The position numbers and the translations under genes were made by a program. Shown piece after piece: positions 1 to 7,466 of a stretch of 64,000 bases of DNA. This DNA comes from Streptomyces fragilis (lineage in GTDB: Bacteria; Actinomycetota; Actinomycetes; Streptomycetales; Streptomycetaceae), in contig NZ_BEVZ01000002.1 in NCBI RefSeq assembly GCF_003112515.1, positions 1,612,001 to 1,676,000 on the forward strand, given 5' to 3'. The notes under the pieces are model-generated. The model had not been told where the DNA came from and made no database searches. It saw only the letters and a program-made list of their open reading frames with translations. The number at the start of each line of letters is the position of its first letter. Position 1 is the stretch's first letter.

Positions 1-1
1 G

Positions 2-334
2 GCGGACCTGCCGATCGGACGGGCCGTCCGGCGGCAGGTCGACGACGTCCCGGTGATGGTGGTCCGGGTCGACGAGGACACCGTGCGGGTGCTCGCCGAG
101 CACTGCAGCCACCTCGCGGGGCCGCTGTCGCAGGGGGAGATCGTCGACGGCTGCGTGCGGTGCCCCTGGCACGGGAGCGTGTTCCGGCTGGAGGACGGCT
201 GGAACGTGCGAGGACCCGCCACGGCGCCCCAGCCCGCGTTCGACACGCGGGTGGTCGACGGGCGCCTGGAGGTCAGGCTGCGGGGGATCGCCCCCGGGAG
301 CGAGGAGGAGGAAGAACCGGCGACGGCGGGCTGA
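2..334 (+). CDS. Rieske [2Fe-2S] protein, C-terminal part (cut by window edge)
   Basis: The reading frame is open from the first bases of the window, so the N-terminus lies to the left. The visible part carries a Rieske iron-sulfur signature: a Cys-x-His box (CSHLAGPL) followed about 16 residues later by Cys-Pro-Trp-His-Gly (CPWHGSVF). These are the two Cys and two His cluster ligands of the NirD/ferredoxin-like Rieske family. An acidic Glu-rich tail follows. Streptomyces proteins with this C-terminus often have an upstream DUF2231 membrane domain, but that part is not visible here. It ends about 20 bp before the convergent phosphotransferase-like gene. Confident on the domain; substrate and partner unknown. 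Confidence 0.85.
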   Translation, partial: ADLPIGRAVRRQVDDVPVMVVRVDEDTVRVLAEHCSHLAGPLSQGEIVDGCVRCPWHGSVFRLEDGWNVRGPATAPQPAFDTRVVDGRLEVRLRGIAPGSEEEEEPATAG

Positions 335-354
335 GGAGCCTCGTCACCCCGTGT

Positions 355-1257
355 CTACATCGAACCCTCCGTCAGGACGCGGTCGAGAGCAGCCCGGCCC
401 GCGGGTCCCCATGCCGGCTTGCCACCGGGAAGGCCCTGGTCCCCGTTGCGGCCCATGAGCATGAGGAACAGGCCCTTCAGGACGGCCAGCCCGCGGGCGC
501 GGCGGACCGTCCCCTCGTCCGCCCGCGCGTACGCGTCGAAGAAGCGGGCGACGGTGCCCGCGGGAAGGATCACCCAGGCGGCCGCGAGGTCCCAGGCGGG
601 GTCGCCGGCGAACACGGCGTCGAAGTCGATCACGCCCGAGAGTGTTCCGTCGCGGACGACGACGTTCGCGGGGTGAAGGTCGCCGTGCACCCACAGCGGC
701 GGGCCCTCCCACGCGGGTGCCGCGACGGCGTCCTCCCAGACGGCGCGGACGGCGTCGGCCAGGTCGGCGGGGACGACGGCGTGGAAGAAGTGGTCGAAGC
801 CGTCCGCGCACTCCGCGGGGTGGCCGCCGCGGTCCGCACCGGCCGGCGCGTCCTGCGGTGCTTCCACGTGGAGCGCGGCCAGGAAGGCCGCCAGCGTGTC
901 GGCCGCGTGGTCGCCACGGCTGAGGGATGCCTGGTCCAGCGGCTCGCCGGGCACCCACGTCATGACGGTCCACGGCTTCGGGAAGCGCGCGGACGGCTCA
1001 CCGACCCGTACGGGACCGGGGACCGGGAGCGGCAGGCGCGGACCCAGGACGGGCAGCCACCGGCACTCCTTGCGCAGCAGGGCCGCGGCACCTTCCTGAC
1101 GCGGCATACGGACGGCCAGGTCGTCCCCGAGGCGCCACATCTGGTTGCCCCAGCCGCCCGCCACTTCGCGCAGGGGCAGCCCGGCGAGGTCCGGATGCTG
1201 CTCCAGCAGCAGGTCACGGACCAGGCCCGCGGTGATCTCGATCTCGAGGTCGGTCAT
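355..1257 (-). CDS. Aminoglycoside phosphotransferase family protein
   Basis: A 300-residue protein with the APH/choline-kinase fold. A Brenner-type catalytic loop (HGDLHPANVVV) sits near residue 195 and a DFG-equivalent IDFD about 15 residues later. The N-terminal lobe has a Gly-rich GGWGNQMW segment and an AVRMPR strand carrying the ATP-binding charge. Such proteins phosphorylate small hydroxylated molecules; the substrate cannot be read from the sequence, and genuine antibiotic resistance is not implied. The start is the ATG at 1257. No strong Shine-Dalgarno is visible, so a leaderless start is possible. It lies downstream of a 69-residue gene on the same strand, 24 bp away. Confidence 0.85.
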   Translation of the reverse strand: MTDLEIEITAGLVRDLLLEQHPDLAGLPLREVAGGWGNQMWRLGDDLAVRMPRQEGAAALLRKECRWLPVLGPRLPLPVPGPVRVGEPSARFPKPWTVMTWVPGEPLDQASLSRGDHAADTLAAFLAALHVEAPQDAPAGADRGGHPAECADGFDHFFHAVVPADLADAVRAVWEDAVAAPAWEGPPLWVHGDLHPANVVVRDGTLSGVIDFDAVFAGDPAWDLAAAWVILPAGTVARFFDAYARADEGTVRRARGLAVLKGLFLMLMGRNGDQGLPGGKPAWGPAGRAALDRVLTEGSM

Positions 1258-1281
1258 ACGGGACGACCCTACCGGCAGGCC

Positions 1282-1491
1282 CTAACGGCCCACCCGCCGC
1301 AGGAACGCCTCCTCGGCGCCCGTCAGGCCCGCCTCGCGCAGGGCGCGGTCCGCCTCGGCGAGCACCCCCGGCGGCACCGCGACGGGGCCCGGACCCGCCT
1401 CGGCGAACGCGGCCCGCACCGCGTTCAGCAGCCGCAGGTACGCCTGCGCCGCGCGGCGCTCACGGTCGGTCGGCACGGTGGTGGTGGTCAT
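1282..1491 (-). CDS. Small hypothetical protein (69 aa)
   Basis: I chose the ATG at 1491 (MTTTTVPTDRERR) rather than the longer frame because a GAGGAG Shine-Dalgarno lies 8-10 bases upstream. The product is soluble, helical and Ala-rich, with no recognisable family. It sits 70 bp after the MAB_1171c-type gene and 24 bp before the phosphotransferase-like gene, all on the same strand, so it may be co-transcribed with them. Function unknown. Confidence 0.6.
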   Translation of the reverse strand: MTTTTVPTDRERRAAQAYLRLLNAVRAAFAEAGPGPVAVPPGVLAEADRALREAGLTGAEEAFLRRVGR

Positions 1492-1561
1492 CCTCGGCAA
1501 CTCCTCGGGCCGGGTCGGGCAGCTCACACCCCCCAGCCTGCCGCGCGGCACTGACAGGACG

Positions 1562-2713
1562 TCACCCGCGCATGGCGCGCAACGCCCGGGAGAGCCGCAC
1601 CAGGTCCTCGGGACCCTCGGCCGGCGGCACCGCCACCGCGTCGTCCGCCGCCGCGTCCGCGGCCGCGCCGTGGGCCCGCACCGCCTCCACGACCATCACC
1701 GCGTCCGCCTGCGCGCGCGCCCGCTCCGACGCCGCGCCCGCCGCCACCGCGGCGGCCAGGGCCCTCTCCCGCACCGACGGGTCGAAGTGCGGGCACAGGA
1801 CCAGCAGCGCGTCGTGGATCTCCGCCTGCCGCTGCACCGCCCGCAGCGACGGCGGCGACCACCAGCCGACCCGCACCGCCGCCCGGCTCTCGTCGCCCGC
1901 CGCCGACACCGGCCGCACCGCCCGCCACAGCGGCGCCAGCGCGCGGTACGACCGCCACGCCGACCACGCGTCGCCCAGGAGCCGGGCGGGCAGGGACCAC
2001 AGCAGCGGCAGGGAGAACCCGGTCGCGCTCAGCACCCCGCCGAAGGCCGCCAGGGCAGGCGCCACCGAGGTGCTCAGCGCGTCGAGGTCGCCGCCCGCCC
2101 AGCGGACTCCCACCGCGACGAGCTTGGCGACCGCGTACAGCGCGCAGAAGCCGAACCCCAGCGCGATCAGCAGCAGCGACGAGCGCAGCGGCCGCCCGCC
2201 CACCCGGCGCAGCCAGCGCAGGCACAGGACGTTCACCGCCACCCCGGAGACGAACAGCGAGAGCAGGTACAGCAGCACCATCTCGCGCAGGCACGGCGTG
2301 GTCGCGTAGTAGGTGTCGAAGTCCCTCAGCCGCTCCACCGGCGCGTCGCCCAGCGCGAACAGCACGCACATCACGACGATCACCGCGCCGAAGCCCGCCG
2401 TGTACCACACCGTCAGGCGGCGGGTGGTGCCGGGCGGGCCGCCTCGCCAGCTGACGATCAGCACCAGACTGGCCGCGCAGACCGCTGTCAACAGCGCGTA
2501 GACCAGCGGCGCCGAGGCGTTCGGGACGCCGGTGATCCGGTTCACGGCCGCGATGCTCGGCGGCGCGGCGAAGGTGAAGGCCAGCGCCGTGAGCAGCAGC
2601 AGCGCGCACACCGAGCGCAGCAGCGGATCCCGCCAGGACGCCGTGCTGCGGCCCTTGAGCACCAACGGCACCGCCATCGCCATCGCGGGGACGTAGTAGC
2701 TGACGTCGTTCAC
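1562..2713 (-). CDS. MAB_1171c-type membrane protein (DUF6545-like)
   Basis: A 383-residue protein with about seven hydrophobic segments in the first 235 residues, then a soluble helical C-terminal domain with a stretch like RAVQRQAEIHDALLVL that resembles DUF6545. Proteins of this type are annotated as putative transporters, but the layout (membrane sensor half, cytosolic half) also suits a signalling role. The start is a GTG at 2713 that overlaps the stop of the ImmA/IrrE gene as GTGA, so translation is coupled. Function is inferred from family resemblance and operon context only. Confidence 0.75.
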   Translation of the reverse strand: MNDVSYYVPAMAMAVPLVLKGRSTASWRDPLLRSVCALLLLTALAFTFAAPPSIAAVNRITGVPNASAPLVYALLTAVCAASLVLIVSWRGGPPGTTRRLTVWYTAGFGAVIVVMCVLFALGDAPVERLRDFDTYYATTPCLREMVLLYLLSLFVSGVAVNVLCLRWLRRVGGRPLRSSLLLIALGFGFCALYAVAKLVAVGVRWAGGDLDALSTSVAPALAAFGGVLSATGFSLPLLWSLPARLLGDAWSAWRSYRALAPLWRAVRPVSAAGDESRAAVRVGWWSPPSLRAVQRQAEIHDALLVLCPHFDPSVRERALAAAVAAGAASERARAQADAVMVVEAVRAHGAAADAAADDAVAVPPAEGPEDLVRLSRALRAMRG

Positions 2714-3333
2714 GGACCGTCGGTCCCGTGCCGGGAGGCCGGGCGGTCACCGCCGAGCGACGCCTCGATCCGGCGCACCAGACCGTCCGGCCACGACGGG
2801 TCGCGCCTCGGCGGGGCGGCCGGCTCGGGCGCCGCGGGAGCGGTCGGCGTCCAGGTGCGGAAGCGGCTCGCCAGCAGCAGGCCGAAGCGCTCGGCCTCCG
2901 CCTCCTCCCACCGGTCGAAACGGGTCCGGGCCGCCACCGGCACCCCGTCCACCGGGCCGCCCCGGTGGCCGGCCGCCATGTGCCACAGTTCGTGTCCCAG
3001 GATCACCAGCTGGTGGTTGGGCGCGGTGCGCTCCTCGACCACCACGACGTCCTGGTCGTCGAAGGCCAGCCACAGGCCGCTGGCCGTGCCCGGCGGGAAG
3101 ACCGCGGTGCGGAAGCGCACCGGACGCCCCCGCAGACCGCTCATCACCGCGCACAGCGCCCGGTGCGTCTCCTCCGGCCCCGCCGCCGCGGGCAGCGACA
3201 GCCCCGCCAGCAACACCTCGCACAACCGGGCCATCTCCCGGCGCACGCGCAGCGTCCGGAGCCGTCCCGCGGCAGTCCGCGCCAGCGCCTCCCCGACGCG
3301 GCCGGTTCCTCCCCTGACGAAGCCCAATGTCAC
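2710..3333 (-). CDS. ImmA/IrrE-type metallopeptidase
   Basis: The zinc-protease motif HELWHMAAGH (HExxH) is preceded by a hydrophobic strand (LVILG), as in ImmA/IrrE (DUF955) peptidases, which cleave a partner regulator. I prefer the GTG at 3333 because it overlaps the stop of the XRE gene as GTGA, the same junction found between this gene and the next one. An ATG at 3375, with an AAGG 7-8 bases upstream, would add 14 residues. The gene lies between an XRE regulator and a membrane protein, so an XRE-ImmA pair (regulator cleaved by protease) fed by a membrane sensor is the obvious model, not shown here. Confidence 0.8.
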   Translation of the reverse strand: MTLGFVRGGTGRVGEALARTAAGRLRTLRVRREMARLCEVLLAGLSLPAAAGPEETHRALCAVMSGLRGRPVRFRTAVFPPGTASGLWLAFDDQDVVVVEERTAPNHQLVILGHELWHMAAGHRGGPVDGVPVAARTRFDRWEEAEAERFGLLLASRFRTWTPTAPAAPEPAAPPRRDPSWPDGLVRRIEASLGGDRPASRHGTDGP

Positions 3334-4037
3334 GTCCCCGGCCGTCGCACGCTCTCCAGCAGCATGTCCAGCCATTCGGCGACCTTGTCCCGGTGCTGGT
3401 CGGTCGGGAGCTGCGCCGCCCGCCAGGCGATGCCGCGCACCCCGTGGTCGCGCAGCAGACGCTCCAGCGCGTCCTCGGCGACGTCCGTCCCGGCGGGGGA
3501 GCGGGCCGGGTCGGAGTCGGCCGCGGGGGCCGGGGAGGGCAGGCGCGCCTCGCGGTCGGCCAGCCGGCGCAGCAGTTCGCGCTCGGTCCGCTGCAGCGCG
3601 CCGGTCAGCGCCTCCGGGTCCTCCGCGGTCAGGAACCCCGCGTGGACGCCGAAGAAGCGCTGCAGCGCGTCGCAGTGCTCCATGGTGGGCCGCCGGTCGC
3701 CGTTGAGCAGGGCGCCGGCCTGCTGGCGCGACATGCCCGCCCCGTCGGCGATCTCCCGCTGGGTGTAGCGGCGGCCGTCCGGCCTGAGCCGGGTGCGCCG
3801 CAGCAGGTCGAGCCGCTGCAGGAACCGCGTCTGCACATCGCGCTCGCCGCCGGGCCGGCCGTTGAGCAGGGCCTTCACGGTGCCCTCGGGAACGCCGGAG
3901 GCCGCCGAGAGCCGCGAGACGTCGAAGACCTCCTCGCGCGGCACGCCCAGCCGGTCGGCCAGCGAGGAGACCCGGGCGGCGACGGCCCGCAGCGGGGCAG
4001 CCTGCCCTGCGCCCCGGTTCTCCATGTCACCAGCCAC
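3330..4037 (-). CDS. XRE-family regulator with two helix-turn-helix units
   Basis: A 235-residue protein. It has a first HTH-like unit at about 38-62 (VSRLSAASGVPEGTVKALLNG) and a clearer second one at about 90-130 (YTQREIADGAGMSRQQAGALLNG, then a typical XRE end DALQRFFGV). The C-terminal half is helical and charged, with no known ligand domain. The GTG at 4037 is chosen because GGGAGAG lies six bases upstream; an ATG four codons downstream (4025) has only a weak site. First gene of the coupled XRE-protease-membrane operon, divergent from the MmyB-like gene with 198 bp between them. Confidence 0.8.
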   Translation of the reverse strand: MAGDMENRGAGQAAPLRAVAARVSSLADRLGVPREEVFDVSRLSAASGVPEGTVKALLNGRPGGERDVQTRFLQRLDLLRRTRLRPDGRRYTQREIADGAGMSRQQAGALLNGDRRPTMEHCDALQRFFGVHAGFLTAEDPEALTGALQRTERELLRRLADREARLPSPAPAADSDPARSPAGTDVAEDALERLLRDHGVRGIAWRAAQLPTDQHRDKVAEWLDMLLESVRRPGT

Positions 4038-4162
4038 CGCAGTCTCTCCCGCGTATTGTCCGTCCGGACCCGGTGAGACTAGCGGGGACCCGTGCGACCC
4101 TCCAGGTTCCGCCACAACTGTGGCCGGATCCCGTCGCCAACACCCCTGAAATGCCACAATGG

Positions 4163-4192
4163 TTGACACGCGTGCCTCCGGGCGGCGAGGAT
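4163..4192 (+). promoter_or_regulatory. Candidate housekeeping promoter for the MmyB-like gene
   Basis: TTGACA at 4163-4168 and GAGGAT at 4187-4192 with an 18-bp spacer. This is a near-consensus -35 and an acceptable Streptomyces -10, about 45 bp before the ATG at 4236. Not tested. Confidence 0.45.
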
Positions 4193-4235
4193 CGGGGCCG
4201 CCGATGGGGCCGGAGCCGAGAGGGGGAACCTCCCG

Positions 4236-4925
4236 ATGACAGCTCGGGCAGGAGGCCGGCGCCCGCAACCGCGGCCGGGGCCCGACGAGGACTACCTGAG
4301 GGACTACGCCGCACTCCTGGAGGGCGTGCCGTTCCCCTCGGTGCTGCTCGACCGCAGCTGGGACGTGGTGCTCGCGAACGAGGCGTTCACCGAGCTCTTC
4401 CGTGCCGTGGGGCCGCACCCCACCGCGATGCCGCACGACAACCTGCTGCGCTTCGTCCTGTTCCACCCCGACGCCGGGCTGGTGCTCGCCGACCGGGAGG
4501 TCCGGTGGTGCCTGCCGGCGCTGGCCCGGTTCGCCTTCCTCGTCGAGCGGTTCGCGGACGACCCGGTGCTGCAGGCCGTCCGGCGGGAGATCGCCGAGGA
4601 CCCGCTGATGGAGGCCGCCTACCGGCAGGGGCTGCCGCACTGGGTGCACACGGTGGGGGAGCGCGCCGCGCGCGAACACGACGGCTCGGTGCGCCCGTTG
4701 CTCGGACCCGGGGCAGCGGGGACCGTGCGCGAGTGCCGCCTCGTGGTGGAGGCGCCCACCGCCTTCTCGGAGCTGGGGTACGAGCGGATGACGCTGGTGC
4801 TGCCGGAGCCGGGCCCCGAGCCGGAACCGGACCCGGTGCGCGAGCCCGCCGCCGTCGCGGCGCGGCGCCCGCCGCGGGGGCGCGGACACCTCTCCCTGGT
4901 CCACTCCGCCGCGTCCGACGACTGA
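4236..4925 (+). CDS. MmyB-like ligand-binding domain protein lacking an HTH
   Basis: A 229-residue protein matching the C-terminal MmyB-like ligand-binding domain of XRE regulators: LLEGVPFPSVLLDRSWDVVLAN, then NLLRFVLFHPDAG, then a helical core. In the usual family an XRE domain of about 80 residues precedes this. Here the start (ATG 4236, with GAGGGGG upstream) leaves only about 20 Arg/Pro-rich residues before the sensor-like domain. It could therefore bind a ligand without binding DNA, perhaps working with the divergent dual-HTH protein. The C-terminal tail is Pro/Glu-rich. Family call fairly sure; role inferred. Confidence 0.75.
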   Translation: MTARAGGRRPQPRPGPDEDYLRDYAALLEGVPFPSVLLDRSWDVVLANEAFTELFRAVGPHPTAMPHDNLLRFVLFHPDAGLVLADREVRWCLPALARFAFLVERFADDPVLQAVRREIAEDPLMEAAYRQGLPHWVHTVGERAAREHDGSVRPLLGPGAAGTVRECRLVVEAPTAFSELGYERMTLVLPEPGPEPEPDPVREPAAVAARRPPRGRGHLSLVHSAASDD

Positions 4926-5007
4926 CCCCGAGGTCTCCGGCACGGCGCCCTCCGCGCACGGTGCCTCCCGAGCACGGTGCCCTCGGCGGGCCCCGGCTCG
5001 GCGTGCA

Positions 5008-5976
5008 TCACGGCAGCAGCGCGTCCAGGTCCGGGGTCCTCGCGTACAGGCCGTCCTTCTCGCCGAGGTCACGGAGCGTCTCGATCGAGGCCCGGTCCGC
5101 CTCGGCCGGCCACCTGGGCAGGACCAGCTTCGGCAGCAGCTCGGCCGGGATGCCGGTGTAGGTGGTCAGGACGTCGCGCACCTCGTCCGGGTGGCCGTCG
5201 GCGTAGGTCAGCGCCTCCTCGGTGGCCGCCGCGAACCTCTCCACCACCTCCGGGTTCCGCTGCGCGTACCGTGCCGAGGTGAAGTACATGGCGACGGTCA
5301 GCCTGTCCGAGACGTCGACGTAGGAGGAGGCGACCTCCTTCGCGCCCTGGCTCTTCGCCGTGCTCAGCGCGGGCTCCACGGCCATGGCGCCGTCGATCCT
5401 CCCGGAGGCCAGGGCGGCCGGCATCCGCTCGAAGGCGATCTCCACGAACGTCACCGCGGACGGGTCGCCCCCCGCCTGACGCACCGACTCGCGCACGGTG
5501 GTGTCGTTGATGTTCTTCAGGGTGTTGACCGCGACCTTCCTGCCCTCGAGGTCCTTGGCCGAGCTGATGCCGCTGTCGCCCTTGACCACCAGGGCGCCGA
5601 AGTCCCTGCCCTTCTCGCCGGTGGTGGCGACGCCGTTGACCACGGCCTTCACCGGGACCCCGCCGGAGTGCGCGATCATCAGCGAGGCCATGTTGGAGAA
5701 GCCGAACTGGAACTGTTCGCCGACCACACCGGGCACGATGGCCGCGCCGCCCTGCGCGGGCGTCATCTCGAGATCGAGTCCGTGCCTCTCGAAGATGCCC
5801 TTCTCCCGGCCCAGGTAGAGGGGCGCGACGTCCACGACCGGGACGACGCCGACCCGGACGGTGGTGACGCCGCGGGCCGAGGAGCCCTTGCCCGACGCGG
5901 AGCCGACGGACGAGCCGCAGGCCGTCGCGCTCAGCAGGAGGGCACCGGCGGTCATACCGGCGAGCAGACGACGCAT
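5008..5976 (-). CDS. ABC transporter substrate-binding lipoprotein (NMT1/THI5-SsuA type)
   Basis: A 322-residue protein starting at the ATG at 5976, with GGAG 8 bases upstream. The signal peptide MRRLLAGMTAGALLLSATAC ends in a lipobox (SATAC), so the mature protein would be lipid-anchored outside the membrane. The body follows the periplasmic-binding type II pattern of aliphatic sulfonate, nitrate and pyrimidine binders: VRVGVVPVVDVAPLYLG, EMTPAQGGAAIVPGV, a GRKVAVNTL segment. No permease or ATPase gene is adjacent, so it is an orphan or works with a transporter elsewhere. Ligand unknown. Confidence 0.8.
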   Translation of the reverse strand: MRRLLAGMTAGALLLSATACGSSVGSASGKGSSARGVTTVRVGVVPVVDVAPLYLGREKGIFERHGLDLEMTPAQGGAAIVPGVVGEQFQFGFSNMASLMIAHSGGVPVKAVVNGVATTGEKGRDFGALVVKGDSGISSAKDLEGRKVAVNTLKNINDTTVRESVRQAGGDPSAVTFVEIAFERMPAALASGRIDGAMAVEPALSTAKSQGAKEVASSYVDVSDRLTVAMYFTSARYAQRNPEVVERFAAATEEALTYADGHPDEVRDVLTTYTGIPAELLPKLVLPRWPAEADRASIETLRDLGEKDGLYARTPDLDALLP

Positions 5977-6094
5977 GGCTACTCCAGGCGCGGGGGAGAG
6001 GAGGGCGGAGGCGGATGCGATCCAGGTCCTGCCACGCGGCGGGCGCGCTCGCTGCGTGACGCTAGATCGCGGCCCGCCCCGGGTCAATGAGTGT

Positions 6095-6125
6095 CCGCCG
6101 AACAGGACCGTCGACCGTTCGGCGG
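6095..6125. terminator. Inverted repeat, possible terminator
   Basis: Perfect 9-bp arms CCGCCGAAC (6095-6103) and GTTCGGCGG (6117-6125) with a 13-nt loop. It lies between the end of the DUF2510 gene and the start of the binding-protein gene, both leftward, so a terminator is likely. An operator for the lipoprotein gene is also possible. Confidence 0.4.
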
Positions 6126-6253
6126 GCGACCGCTCCACCCGGGAACACGGCCGCGGTCCGGCCGCCGTCCGGCACGACCCGACGGTGTCCGGACGTGCCG
6201 GAAGGCCGGTCCCGTGCGGCTGTGGGCGCGCGGAACCGGCCTCCCGGGTGCTG

Positions 6254-7252
6254 TCAGACCTCCTCGCCGGACCCCGGCGCGGAACCCAGCTCGGACTTCT
6301 CGATGCCCTCGGTGATCTCCTCGATCACCGAGAGGTCCTGGCCCGCGTCGATGCCGAACCGCACCAGGACCATCCGCTCGGGGTCGGCCGGGGACGGGAA
6401 GGCCAGGGACTCGACGACGCCGTCCGCCCCCTCCTCGGTCACCGCCGACCAGCGGACCCGGTGGCCCTTCTGCCCGGCGACCGTCACCGGACCGGCCTCG
6501 AGCTCCTTGTGCGAGGTGATGGACCCGTAGGTGTCACCGCCGTAGGAGTCCTCCATGTTGGCGGCGATGTCGGCCCGGGCCACCGCCTCGGCGGTGCCCC
6601 GCAGCCCCAGGCCCTCGGCGGGCAGCGAGTAGGCGCCGCCCGGTGTGCAGTCCTTGGACGGCGTGCCCGGGCACGGGTAGGTCCTGTCGGCCCCGACCTG
6701 CGCGCCCGCCTCGTGCGCCGAACCCGTCCAGCCGTCCGGCAGCGGAAGGCTGATGCCGTTCGCCGGGTCGGGCACCGGCCCTTCGGTGATCTTCTCCGGG
6801 CTCCCGGGCGTCTCCTCCTCGCCCGGCGCGCCGTCCTGCGCCCGCGTCTCCCGGGGCTGCGGGCCGGCCCGGTCCTCACCCCGGTCGAGCAGCAGGACGC
6901 CCCCGACCGCGGCGCCCGCCACCACCACGACCGCGGCCACGATCGCGGCCACCAGCGCCCCGCGCCGCTTGCGGGGCGGTGGCTGGACGCCGTACACCGG
7001 GTAGGCCGGGTGACCCGGGTGTGCGGGGAAGGCCGGTTGCCCCGGCGCCGAGAGGTCGCCACCGGCCAGGGTGGGGTGCGCGGCGATCGCCTGCGCGGAG
7101 GCGTCGGCCGCGGGCGGGCCCGGCGGGACGGGGGCGCCGGCCGGCAGCGTGTGCTGCGTCCACGCGCCGCCGTCCCACCACCGCACGCCGCTGGGGCCGT
7201 CGCTCGTGTGCCCGGGATCCGGGTACCACCCGGGAGGAATAGCCTGCGTCAT
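6254..7252 (-). CDS. DUF2510 domain membrane-anchored protein
   Basis: A 332-residue protein. It begins with a DUF2510 module (IPPGWYPDPG, then VRWWDGGAWTQHT), a short domain common in actinobacterial envelope proteins. A Pro-rich linker, a basic stretch (RKRRG) and one transmembrane helix near residues 95-118 follow. The outer domain of about 200 residues contains a two-Cys segment (YPCPGTPSKDCTPGG) that could form a disulfide. Topology is probably N-in, C-out. The ATG at 7252 has no good Shine-Dalgarno, but TACCTT lies a few bases upstream, compatible with leaderless transcription. Function unknown. Confidence 0.8.
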   Translation of the reverse strand: MTQAIPPGWYPDPGHTSDGPSGVRWWDGGAWTQHTLPAGAPVPPGPPAADASAQAIAAHPTLAGGDLSAPGQPAFPAHPGHPAYPVYGVQPPPRKRRGALVAAIVAAVVVVAGAAVGGVLLLDRGEDRAGPQPRETRAQDGAPGEEETPGSPEKITEGPVPDPANGISLPLPDGWTGSAHEAGAQVGADRTYPCPGTPSKDCTPGGAYSLPAEGLGLRGTAEAVARADIAANMEDSYGGDTYGSITSHKELEAGPVTVAGQKGHRVRWSAVTEEGADGVVESLAFPSPADPERMVLVRFGIDAGQDLSVIEEITEGIEKSELGSAPGSGEEV

Positions 7253-7466
7253 GCGTCAAAGGTATGGGGCAACCGTGAAGGAGGCGCGGGAGGGTCGCCG
7301 AAGAAACGCCCGGATCCTCAAGCGGGCACCGCCGCAACGGGGTTGACGTGCCGCTCCGTGCGCCGCGTTCGGCGACACGTGCCCCGGGGCGGAGCGTGTG
7401 CCCCGGCCCGCGGCGGGCTAGGCTCACAAGGCGCACGTCGTCCGGGTGCCTGGGGAGGGAACGGAA

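Noticed and set aside
355..1257. Aminoglycoside resistance gene
   Set aside because: The APH fold is shared by many housekeeping kinases; no resistance-specific residues or context are visible.
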